A stretch of 5,780 nt of DNA, from positions 1,587-7,366 of the forward strand of contig NVTS01000108.1 in NCBI GenBank assembly GCA_002732995.1, written 5' to 3'. A model generated the notes under the pieces. The model was given only the letters and a program-made list of their open reading frames with translations, did no database searches and was not told the DNA's origin. Shown here in pieces: positions 1-5,780 of this stretch. The translations under genes and the position numbers were made by a program. Each line of letters opens with the position of its first letter. The first letter of the stretch is position 1. Source of the DNA: Marinosulfonomonas sp. GTDB lineage: Bacteria > Pseudomonadota > Alphaproteobacteria > Rhodobacterales > Rhodobacteraceae.

Positions 1-1071
1 CCGGCGGCCACCATCACCGGCACGGTAATCCTGTCGGTTTTCACCACCAAGCTTGCAGTCTATGCGCTGGCACGCGGTTTTGCGGGCACGGAAATGCTGA
101 TCTATATCGGCGTCATCATGGCTCTGTTTCCGATCATTTTTGCTGTGCTTGGAAACGATTTGCGCCGTGTTCTGGCCTATTCCCTGAACAGCCAACTGGG
201 ATTCATGGTCGTGGGTATCGGCATCGGCAGCGAAATGGCGTTGAACGGCACGGCCGCACACGCATTTGCATCTATCCTTTATCAGGCGCTGCTGTTCATG
301 TCGGTTGGATCAGTGATGTTTCGCACCGGTTCGTCCAAAGCGTCCGAACTGGGCGGGCTGTATCGCACCATGCCACTGACCGCGGTGTTCTGTCTGGTGG
401 GAGCGGCCTCAATTTCGGCCTTTCCACTATTTTCCGGATTTGCGACCAAAGCTATCATTCTGGACCAAACCGCATCAGCCGGCATGTATATTGTCTGGGG
501 AGCGTTGGTATTTGCCTCGGTCGGCACGTTGGCTCATTCCGGCATCAAAATCCCGTTCTCTGTATTCTTTGCCCATGACAGCGGCATGCGCCCGCGCGAG
601 GCACCTACACATATGCTGCTGGCGATGGGATTAACGGCGACCCTGTGCATTGTTATCGGTATCTACCCTGCCCCGCTATATGCACTATTACCCTATGAGG
701 TTGACTACATCCCCTATACCACTGGCCATGTGGTCGGGCAGTTGCAACTTCTGATGTTTTCCCTGCTCGCATTCGGCATCCTGATGCGCAGCGGTATCTA
801 TCCAACCGAACTGCGCTCGGTCAATCTGGACACCGACTGGATCTATCGCTGGCTGCTGCCGCGCCTGATCCGCCGCATCGCGGGCGTGGTTGGTGCAATC
901 TGGAACGCCGCACTGGCGTTTCTGGGCACACGGATCAAGAATATCATCGCGGGCCTATACCATTCACACGGCCCCGAAGGGCGCATGGCCAGCGCATGGC
1001 CAACGGGGTCAATGGTGATCTGGATTTCGGTATTGTTGGGGGCAACGCTGATCGTTAGCTTCTTTGGCTGA
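1..1071 (+). CDS. Proton-conducting membrane transporter, Mrp antiporter subunit D / NuoM-NuoN family (5' partial)
   Basis: This is an integral inner-membrane subunit of the family shared by Mrp-type Na+/H+ antiporters and complex I proton-pumping subunits. The frame is open from base 1 to a TGA at 1069-1071, giving 356 C-terminal residues; the true start lies outside the window, so the ATG at 94 is internal. About nine hydrophobic segments are visible, roughly at window residues 1-26, 32-51, 57-77, 84-105, 125-147, 161-180, 202-222, 245-263 and 336-356. Lys17 in TTKLAVYALAR matches the conserved TM8 lysine (Lys265 of E. coli NuoM), and Lys150 in SGFATK matches the charged residue of a late, discontinuous channel helix. 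The SQLGF motif has Gln where NuoM has SHMGF, which favours an Mrp-like member over complex I. A charged stretch around residues 271-292 separates the last helices. Family membership is firm. Antiporter subunit versus another complex cannot be decided without the upstream genes. Confidence 0.85.
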   Translation, partial: PAATITGTVILSVFTTKLAVYALARGFAGTEMLIYIGVIMALFPIIFAVLGNDLRRVLAYSLNSQLGFMVVGIGIGSEMALNGTAAHAFASILYQALLFMSVGSVMFRTGSSKASELGGLYRTMPLTAVFCLVGAASISAFPLFSGFATKAIILDQTASAGMYIVWGALVFASVGTLAHSGIKIPFSVFFAHDSGMRPREAPTHMLLAMGLTATLCIVIGIYPAPLYALLPYEVDYIPYTTGHVVGQLQLLMFSLLAFGILMRSGIYPTELRSVNLDTDWIYRWLLPRLIRRIAGVVGAIWNAALAFLGTRIKNIIAGLYHSHGPEGRMASAWPTGSMVIWISVLLGATLIVSFFG

Positions 1072-1097
1072 CCGTTGCCGAATCGGAAACAAAGACC

Positions 1098-1128
1098 AAA
1101 CACAGCCCGATTATGGGCGGTGTTTTTT
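1098..1128 (+). terminator. Rho-independent terminator after the antiporter-family gene
   Basis: An inverted repeat pairs AAACAC (1098-1103) with GTGTTT (1120-1125) and GCCC (1105-1108) with GGGC (1115-1118). There is one internal A/G mismatch and a six-base loop. It runs straight into a T-tract at 1123-1128. It lies 27 bases after the TGA of the upstream gene, so it probably ends that transcript and separates it from the polysaccharide genes. There is no matching A-tract good enough to make it clearly bidirectional. Confidence 0.85.
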
Positions 1129-1138
1129 ACCAATTAGA

Positions 1139-1207
1139 GATAATATCGCCAAATTTACCATAATTCGCCATTCATCAATGGAGTTCCAACAGTATCTGGG
1201 ACATAAT
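1139..1207 (+). promoter_or_regulatory. Possible promoter region for the polysaccharide operon
   Basis: A promoter is expected here, because a terminator lies just upstream and the next gene starts at 1291. Three hexamers match five of six bases of the sigma-70 -10 consensus: GATAAT at 1139-1144, CATAAT at 1159-1164 and CATAAT at 1202-1207. None has a convincing -35 at 16-18 bases; the best, TGGAGT at 1179-1184 before the last one, matches only three of six. If the last is used, transcription would start near 1214, just ahead of the first hairpin. The exact site is inference. Confidence 0.25.
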
Positions 1208-1228
1208 ACTGCCGTAAAGCTGCTTTAG
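1178..1228 (+). other. Possible 16-codon leader ORF
   Basis: An ATG at 1178 opens a frame reading MEFQQYLGHNTAVKLL and ending at TAG 1226-1228. That stop codon is exactly the three-base loop of the inverted repeat at 1218-1236, so a ribosome terminating here would disrupt the hairpin. No Shine-Dalgarno sequence precedes the ATG, and a promoter at 1202-1207 would leave the ORF untranscribed. It may be chance. It is listed only because of its exact fit to the hairpin. Confidence 0.15.
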
Positions 1229-1236
1229 AAGCAGCT
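1218..1236 (+). repeat. Perfect inverted repeat (hairpin) in the kpsT leader
   Basis: Arms AGCTGCTT (1218-1225) and AAGCAGCT (1229-1236) are perfect eight-base complements around a TAG loop. No T-run follows, so it does not look like a terminator. It sits 54 bases before the kpsT start and could be an RNA leader structure or a dyad operator. Its function is unknown. Confidence 0.6.
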
Positions 1237-1248
1237 GTTAACCAAAAC

Positions 1249-1264
1249 CCGTTAAGGGTAACGG
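1249..1264 (+). repeat. Second inverted repeat in the kpsT leader
   Basis: CCGTTA (1249-1254) and TAACGG (1259-1264) are perfect six-base complements around an AGGG loop, 12 bases after the first hairpin. It ends 17 bases before the Shine-Dalgarno sequence GGAG (1282-1285) of the kpsT-like gene. In RNA it would be a short stem upstream of the ribosome site; in DNA it could be part of an operator. The role is inferred from position only. Confidence 0.5.
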
Positions 1265-1290
1265 CAACTAGAGGCAGAGTCGGAGCAAAT

Positions 1291-1944
1291 ATGCTCGAGT
1301 TTGTAAATGTAAGTAAGTCCTTTTGGACAGGAACGCAGCGCAAGGTTATCCTTGATCGCGCCTCTTTTCGTGTGGAATTGGGCAATTCCATCGGTATCCT
1401 GGCCAAAAACGGCACTGGCAAAACCACAATCATCAACATGATGGCGGGTCTGGAAAAACCGGACGAGGGCCAGATCATCAAAACCTGCCGCGTTTCATTC
1501 CCGCTGGGTTTTATGGGCGGCGTGATCAGTAAACTGTCGGCCATGGAAAATTCGCGTTATATCGCGCGGCTATACGGGCTGGACCCAGATTACATCGAGT
1601 CGTTCTGCCGCTGGCTGTGCGGGCTGGATGAATACTTTGATATGCCGGTCGGCACCTACAGTCAGGGGATGCGCTCGCGCTTCAGTTTTTCGCTGATGCT
1701 GGCGCTGGATTTCGATTTATATTTGATCGATGAAGGGATGCCGTCGACAACCGACGCGGAATTCAATAAAAAAGCAGGTGATATCCTGCAGGAGCGACTG
1801 AAAACCACAACGGTCCTGATCGTTTCGCACAAACCCGAGGTGCTGGAGAGATTCTGTAGATCGGCAGCGGTGCTACTGGACGGGAAGCTGCATATGTTCA
1901 GCACCTTGGAGGAGGCGAAGCAACTTTATGACTACGAAGCCTAA
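1291..1944 (+). CDS. kpsT: Capsular polysaccharide export ABC transporter, ATP-binding protein (KpsT/BexA/CtrD family)
   Basis: This 217-residue cytoplasmic ATPase would power export of a surface polysaccharide through a KpsM-type permease. It is a single nucleotide-binding domain of normal KpsT length. Walker A is AKNGTGKTT at 38-46, with Ala in the first position, which the general P-loop pattern allows. The signature motif is YSQGM at 123-127, in the place of LSGGQ; relatives of the KpsT/Wzt group usually read YSSGM there. Walker B is LYLIDE at 143-148 with catalytic Glu148, and the H-loop is His180 in VSHKPE. The stretch PLGFMGGV at 71-78 is the region where relatives have PLG..GGFQ; the usual Gln is replaced by Ile79. 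The start is set by GGAG at 1282-1285, five bases before the ATG; the frame is open upstream only to 1207 and offers no other start codon. The permease gene is not adjacent. Family is confident; the exported polymer is unknown. Confidence 0.9.
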   Translation: MLEFVNVSKSFWTGTQRKVILDRASFRVELGNSIGILAKNGTGKTTIINMMAGLEKPDEGQIIKTCRVSFPLGFMGGVISKLSAMENSRYIARLYGLDPDYIESFCRWLCGLDEYFDMPVGTYSQGMRSRFSFSLMLALDFDLYLIDEGMPSTTDAEFNKKAGDILQERLKTTTVLIVSHKPEVLERFCRSAAVLLDGKLHMFSTLEEAKQLYDYEA

Positions 1945-3499
1945 AGCCAAAAAATATCGCATCCGCCGCAGCGGATCCCTCAGTGCAGCGCCGGCGGCGG
2001 CAACGGCCCCTGCGCAAGCGGCGCAGGGTGTTATAGGTAGTGACGTCTCGGACGCTCGTGAAGTTGCAACCGAGCAAAGCATCGATGACATCCTCAAAGA
2101 AGGTTTGACTGGGCGCCAATTGCGCATGGCACGGCGTGTGGCCCAAAAATACGGGCTTGCGCCGACATCCGATTTTGACGCGATACGCCTATTGCGCGCC
2201 AAAGGCATTGATCCGTTTCAACGGGCCAACATGCTGGAATTGGTTACTGCTGATGGGGAGCAGCAGGAAAATCAACTGCAATTGCCCCAAACCATCCCGA
2301 CTGGTCAGGCCAACCTGCCATCAACCGAGGTGGACACGGCAGGTGCCCGCGCCAAGGCAATCATCGCCATCCAGCGCGATATTGCCAAACGGCGGCGCAA
2401 AAAACTGGCGCTGCTTTTGTCACGGCTGGCCTTTTTTGTTTTATTGCCCACGCTTATGGTTGGCTATTACTACTATGCAATCGCCACCCCGATGTATGGA
2501 ACCAAATCCCAGTTTATCATCCAAAAGGCAGACTCCCAAGGTGGCGGCAGTGGTGGGCTTGGTAGCCTGTTTGGCGGCACCGGGCTTGCAACCTCGCAAG
2601 ATTCCATTGCAGTGCAAAGCTATCTGCAATCACGCGAGGCAATGCTGCGCCTGAACAGTGACCACGGCTTCAAGGCACATTATTCCCAAGACTGGATTGA
2701 TCCAATTCAACGGCTTAATGAGGACGCAAGCAACGAGAGCGCATACAGGCTGTACCAGCGCCGCGTTAACATCAGTTATGACCCGACCGAGGGCATCATC
2801 AAAATGGAAGTCATTGCTGCTGATCCCGAGGTTAGCGCGACCTATTCCAACGCCCTGATTTTATATGCGGAAGATCAGGTTGACCATATGACTAGCCGCC
2901 TGCGTGACGACCACATGAAAGGCGCTGATGCAATCTATATCCAAGCTGAAACCGCGATGCTGGCCGCACAGCAAGAGGTTTTGAAGTTGCAAAAAGCATC
3001 CAACATTTTGAGCGTGGATGTAGAAGTTGGCATTTTGACCGGCCAGATTCAGGAGCTGGAAGTGTTCCAGACACAAGACAAGTTGGCGATGGTCGAATTG
3101 AATTCCAACACGCACCCGCACATTGCCAAAATGAAACAACTTGAACGCAGAATCGCAGCCCGCGCAGACGCTATTGCCGGACTAAGGACGCAATTGACCG
3201 TGGGTTCCGAAGGCTCCGAATCTATTGCTGATACAAGTGCAAAACTTGCCATCGCACAGATCAACCTCGAGACACGGACCATGATGATGCAGCAGGCCCT
3301 GCAACAAAAGGACACAGCCCGGGCCGAAGCCAACCGCCAGACCCGTTACTTGTCGCTCGGGGTTAGCCCGATACCGCCGGACGAGGCCACTTATCCGCGC
3401 AAATTCGAGAACACCATTCTGGCGTTCCTGATCTTTGCCGGTGCCTATCTGATGATGTCATTGACCGCATCAATCTTGCGCGAACAGGTAACAGCGTAA
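1928..3499 (+). CDS. kpsE: Capsule export inner-membrane protein, KpsE/CtrB/BexC-like polysaccharide co-polymerase
   Basis: This 523-residue protein would connect the inner-membrane ABC exporter to the periplasm and outer-membrane channel. A membrane helix at about 160-184 follows the basic run KRRRKK (154-159), and a second lies at about 496-516. Between them is a large periplasmic region with a Gly-rich loop (205-220), helical and probably coiled-coil stretches (about 330-360, 400-422, 435-472), and the proline-rich motif PIPPDEATYPRK at 481-492 before the last helix, typical of this family. Unlike classical KpsE, it has about 155 residues before the first helix: an Ala/Pro-rich tract (19-33), then a charged helical region at about 51-107. 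The ATG at 1928 lies within the end of kpsT, a 17-base overlap, after a GGAGGAGG tract at 1908-1915. This suggests translational coupling. The protein lacks a kinase domain, so it is not a Wzc-type tyrosine kinase. Confidence 0.88.
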   Translation: MTTKPKAKKYRIRRSGSLSAAPAAATAPAQAAQGVIGSDVSDAREVATEQSIDDILKEGLTGRQLRMARRVAQKYGLAPTSDFDAIRLLRAKGIDPFQRANMLELVTADGEQQENQLQLPQTIPTGQANLPSTEVDTAGARAKAIIAIQRDIAKRRRKKLALLLSRLAFFVLLPTLMVGYYYYAIATPMYGTKSQFIIQKADSQGGGSGGLGSLFGGTGLATSQDSIAVQSYLQSREAMLRLNSDHGFKAHYSQDWIDPIQRLNEDASNESAYRLYQRRVNISYDPTEGIIKMEVIAADPEVSATYSNALILYAEDQVDHMTSRLRDDHMKGADAIYIQAETAMLAAQQEVLKLQKASNILSVDVEVGILTGQIQELEVFQTQDKLAMVELNSNTHPHIAKMKQLERRIAARADAIAGLRTQLTVGSEGSESIADTSAKLAIAQINLETRTMMMQQALQQKDTARAEANRQTRYLSLGVSPIPPDEATYPRKFENTILAFLIFAGAYLMMSLTASILREQVTA

Positions 3500-3534
3500 G
3501 GCCCGTAAATCATAGCCAATAGCGAGATAGAACC

Positions 3535-5031
3535 GTGAAGAAACCACTCCAGCAGGTCCGTGAGAACACTTGGGAATTCCTGCGTGACCCGATGATCACC
3601 CCCACCGGCTTCCGCGAATATGATGCGCGGTGGAAATACCCTGACGATATCAATCTGGCGGGCATCACCGCCCTCGGCCTGGGTTTGGGCACCCAAATGC
3701 GCCAGCGTGGCATTGAGCCGGTGATCGCCGTTGGCAATGATTACCGCGAGTATTCCCCGTCGATCAAAAACGCACTGATGCTGGGGCTGATACAGGCTGG
3801 CATCCACGTCAAAGACATCGGCCCCGCCCTGTCACCCATGGCCTATTTCGCCCAGTTCCATCTGGATGCGCCCGCCGTGGCAATGGTCACCGCCAGCCAC
3901 AATCCAAACGGCTGGACCGGCGTCAAAATGGGGTTTGAACGCCCGCTGACCCACGGCCCCGACGAAATGGACGAGCTGCGCGATATCGTGCTGGGCGGCC
4001 ACGGTCAGGCGCACGAGGGCGGCAAATACGAATTTGTCGACGGGGTGATGGACGCCTACCTCGACGATCTGGTTGGCGACTTCAAAATGAGGCGCAAGTT
4101 GAAGGTGGTTTGTGCCACGGGGAACGGAACTGCCTCTGCTTTTGCGCCGGAAATATTCAAACGCATTGGCGTTGAAGTCGTGCCGTCCCATAATGATCTG
4201 GATTACACATTCCCGCATTACAACCCGAACCCCGAAGCGATGGAAATGCTGCATGATATGTCTGCATCCGTTACGGCCTCCGGTGCCGATCTTGCACTTG
4301 GCTTTGATGGTGACGGGGACCGTTGCGGTGTGGTTGACGACACCGGACAAGAGATTTTTGCCGACAAGGTTGGCGTGATCATGGCGCGGGATTATGCGAA
4401 GCTGTATCCGAATTCAATCTTCGTGGCCGATGTGAAATCAACCGGCCTGTTTGCCTCGGACCCCGAATTGCAAAAATACGGGGCCAAGGCTGACTATTGG
4501 AAAACCGGCCACAGCCACATGAAACGTCGAGTTAAGGAAATTGGCGCTCTGGCGGGGTTTGAGAAATCCGGCCACTATTTCCTGGCTGAACCGATTGGCC
4601 GTGGCTATGACTGCGGCATGCGCGTTGCAGTTGAAATCTGCAAATTGCTGGACCGCAACCCGGATAAATCCATGTCCGACCTGCGCCGCGCCCTACCGCA
4701 AACATTCGCCACCCCAACCATGTCACCCTATTGTGCCGACACCGAAAAATACGACGTGTTGGAACGCCTCGTAGCCAAGCTGGTGCAACGACATAAAGAC
4801 GGCGGCACCATAGCAGGACGCAAGATTTCCCAGATCGTCACAGTGAATGGTGCGCGTGTCATTCTGGACAATGGCGCATGGGGCCTGGTGCGGGCATCTT
4901 CCAATACACCCAACCTGGTAGTGGTCTGTGAAAGCCCCGAAAGTGACGCCGAAATGCGGGCCATTTTCAAGGATATAGACGCCGTGATCCGGACTGAACC
5001 AAGCGTGGGCGACTACGACCAAACGATCTGA
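3535..5031 (+). CDS. Phosphomannomutase/phosphoglucomutase (alpha-D-phosphohexomutase, AlgC-like)
   Basis: This 498-residue cytoplasmic enzyme interconverts hexose 6-phosphate and hexose 1-phosphate, feeding GDP-mannose or UDP-glucose type precursors. All four family signatures are present in order: the phosphoserine loop TASHN with Ser121 (119-123); the Mg-binding loop DGDGDR (258-263); a sugar-binding loop FEKSGH (342-347), where Glu343 and Ser345 keep the usual GE.SGH contacts; and the C-terminal phosphate-binding loop RASSNTPN (453-460). Length is normal for bacterial PMM/PGM. The start is GTG at 3535; an in-frame TAG at 3520-3522 leaves no earlier start, and the ribosome site is weak (AGCGAGA, 3521-3527). 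It follows the kpsE-like gene by 35 bases with no terminator, so it is probably in the same operon, supplying sugar phosphate for the exported polymer. Mannose versus glucose preference cannot be read from sequence. Confidence 0.93.
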   Translation: MKKPLQQVRENTWEFLRDPMITPTGFREYDARWKYPDDINLAGITALGLGLGTQMRQRGIEPVIAVGNDYREYSPSIKNALMLGLIQAGIHVKDIGPALSPMAYFAQFHLDAPAVAMVTASHNPNGWTGVKMGFERPLTHGPDEMDELRDIVLGGHGQAHEGGKYEFVDGVMDAYLDDLVGDFKMRRKLKVVCATGNGTASAFAPEIFKRIGVEVVPSHNDLDYTFPHYNPNPEAMEMLHDMSASVTASGADLALGFDGDGDRCGVVDDTGQEIFADKVGVIMARDYAKLYPNSIFVADVKSTGLFASDPELQKYGAKADYWKTGHSHMKRRVKEIGALAGFEKSGHYFLAEPIGRGYDCGMRVAVEICKLLDRNPDKSMSDLRRALPQTFATPTMSPYCADTEKYDVLERLVAKLVQRHKDGGTIAGRKISQIVTVNGARVILDNGAWGLVRASSNTPNLVVVCESPESDAEMRAIFKDIDAVIRTEPSVGDYDQTI

Positions 5032-5032
5032 T

Positions 5033-5054
5033 CTGGTCAGGATTATCTGACTGG
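5033..5054 (+). other. Weak hairpin after the mutase gene
   Basis: GTCAG (5036-5040) pairs with CTGAC (5047-5051) around a six-base loop, extendable by two G-T wobbles and one C-G pair to 5033 and 5054. It starts two bases after the mutase stop codon. No T-tract follows, so it is not a convincing intrinsic terminator. It might be a weak 3' end structure, or the mutase and channel genes may be read through together. Confidence 0.25.
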
Positions 5055-5110
5055 CATTGTGATTTCAGCACGGTTAAGCTGAGCCAAATTTCAATGAACG
5101 GATTTTCCCG

Positions 5111-5780
5111 ATGCGCCTGATCAAAAGCCTGCTTATTCTTCTGCTCCTGTCCCTTCCTGCCACCGCCCAAGACAGCGGCGAGGCCCAACCTACCGGCACA
5201 ATCGAGGTTGAGGACAGTGCCCAGCAGGACGCCGCTATCGCTGTGCGTATCCGCGACATTCTGGGCGAGCTGGACGGCTATGACGACGTCACTGTCACGG
5301 TATCCTCAGGCATCGTTTCGCTCAAGGGCACCGCCCTTGACGGGGATGCGATTTTACGGCTCGGGGAACTGGTCAGTAGGATCGACAGCGTGGTCACTAT
5401 AGAAAACAACGTCAGCGAAACCACCGATCTGGTTGAACGCCTGAACCCCGCAATCGAGCGGTTCTGGACGCGGATACAACAAGCCGTCGCCTTCTTGCCG
5501 CTGGCGATGGTGGCGCTGGCGGTTTTTGCGCTGATCGTATTCCTCGGGTTTTTTATCGCACGACGCAAACAGCCATGGAACCGGATCGCACCGAACGCCT
5601 TTATCGCCGATATCTACCGGCAGGTTCTCCGTGTGGCTGCAATCATCGCCGCCGTCGTTGTTTCGCTTGATATCATCGGCGCCACAGCGTTGTTGTCGAC
5701 CATTCTGGGGGCCGCCGGAATCATCGGTCTGGCCATCGGGTTTGCTGTGCGCGACACGGTTGAAAACTTTATCGCGTCAA
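5111..5780 (+). CDS. MscS-family mechanosensitive ion channel with N-terminal BON domain (3' partial)
   Basis: An ATG at 5111 opens a frame that runs off the right edge after 223 codons. Residues 1-19 form a signal peptide: an early basic residue, a Leu-rich core and a likely ATA cleavage site before Gln20. Residues about 38-103 resemble a BON domain, with alternating hydrophobic strands and the pattern VTVSSGIVSLKG. Membrane helices follow at about 127-150, 168-190 and 193-213. The last, with STILGAAGIIGLAIGFAV and then RDTVENF, is the pore-lining TM3 of MscS channels. It would release solutes under membrane tension; the BON domain would sit in the periplasm. The cytoplasmic MscS beta and alpha/beta domains are beyond the window. 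The ribosome site is weak (GGA at 5100-5102). It lies 79 bases after the mutase gene, so it may be a separate unit. Family call is firm; gating properties are not predictable. Confidence 0.9.
   Translation, partial: MRLIKSLLILLLLSLPATAQDSGEAQPTGTIEVEDSAQQDAAIAVRIRDILGELDGYDDVTVTVSSGIVSLKGTALDGDAILRLGELVSRIDSVVTIENNVSETTDLVERLNPAIERFWTRIQQAVAFLPLAMVALAVFALIVFLGFFIARRKQPWNRIAPNAFIADIYRQVLRVAAIIAAVVVSLDIIGATALLSTILGAAGIIGLAIGFAVRDTVENFIAS

Noticed and set aside
843..1133. A 96-codon reverse-strand frame across the end of the antiporter gene and the terminator.
   Set aside because: It is antisense to a clear membrane protein, has no recognisable motif and crosses the terminator hairpin; it is a shadow frame.
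1238..1255. Two TTAA half-sites (1238-1241 and 1252-1255) resembling a CtrA binding site.
   Set aside because: The spacer is 10 bases, not the 7 of the TTAA-N7-TTAA consensus, and the second TTAA is part of the inverted repeat at 1249-1264.
1399..1428. Non-functional P-loop because the first Gly is Ala.
   Set aside because: The general Walker A pattern accepts Ala or Gly there, and the GKT core, Walker B Glu and H-loop His are intact.
2136..2654. A 172-codon + strand frame inside the kpsE-like gene.
   Set aside because: It is out of frame with a well-supported gene, has Cys/Pro/Trp-rich nonsense-like composition and no ribosome site.
3832..4350. A 172-codon reverse-strand frame inside the mutase gene.
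   Set aside because: It is antisense to a gene with all four phosphohexomutase signatures; His-rich composition is what the complement of such codons gives.
5065..5082. Inverted repeat TCAGC/GCTGA upstream of the MscS gene.
   Set aside because: Only five base pairs with an eight-base loop and no T-tract or promoter element nearby; likely chance.

Overview
The window looks like chromosomal DNA of an alphaproteobacterium, most likely a Rhodobacterales (roseobacter-type) organism. This rests on recognising the protein families and their Rhodobacterales-like wording, on moderately GC-rich coding sequence and on tight head-to-tail packing; no rRNA or other taxonomic marker is present. All five genes are on the + strand. 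There is no mobile element, CRISPR array, tRNA or rRNA.

Layout. (1) Positions 1-1071 hold the C-terminal part of a membrane ion-transport subunit of the Mrp antiporter D / complex I NuoM-NuoN family, cut by the left edge. It is closed off by a good intrinsic terminator at 1098-1128. (2) A leader of about 160 bases (1129-1290) carries two compact inverted repeats and a possible 16-codon mini-ORF. (3) A three-gene block at 1291-5031 encodes a KpsT-type polysaccharide-export ATPase, a KpsE/CtrB/BexC-type inner-membrane polysaccharide co-polymerase overlapping it by 17 bases, and 35 bases later a phosphomannomutase/phosphoglucomutase. (4) After 79 bases, a BON-domain mechanosensitive channel of the MscS family starts at 5111 and runs off the right edge.

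How they work together. The middle block is a small capsule or surface-polysaccharide module. The mutase would make the sugar-1-phosphate used for nucleotide-sugar synthesis. The ATPase would power export across the inner membrane, and the KpsE-like protein would link that step to the periplasm and outer membrane. The partner permease (KpsM) and outer-membrane channel (KpsD/Wza) are not in this window, so the export machine is either split across the genome or continues elsewhere. The flanking antiporter and MscS channel are probably separate transcription units with ion and osmotic roles.

I see no clearly new biological system. The items most worth a second look are the structured leader before kpsT, the unusual long cytoplasmic N-terminal region of the KpsE-like protein, and the ATPase's departures from the usual Q-loop and signature motifs together with the missing permease.
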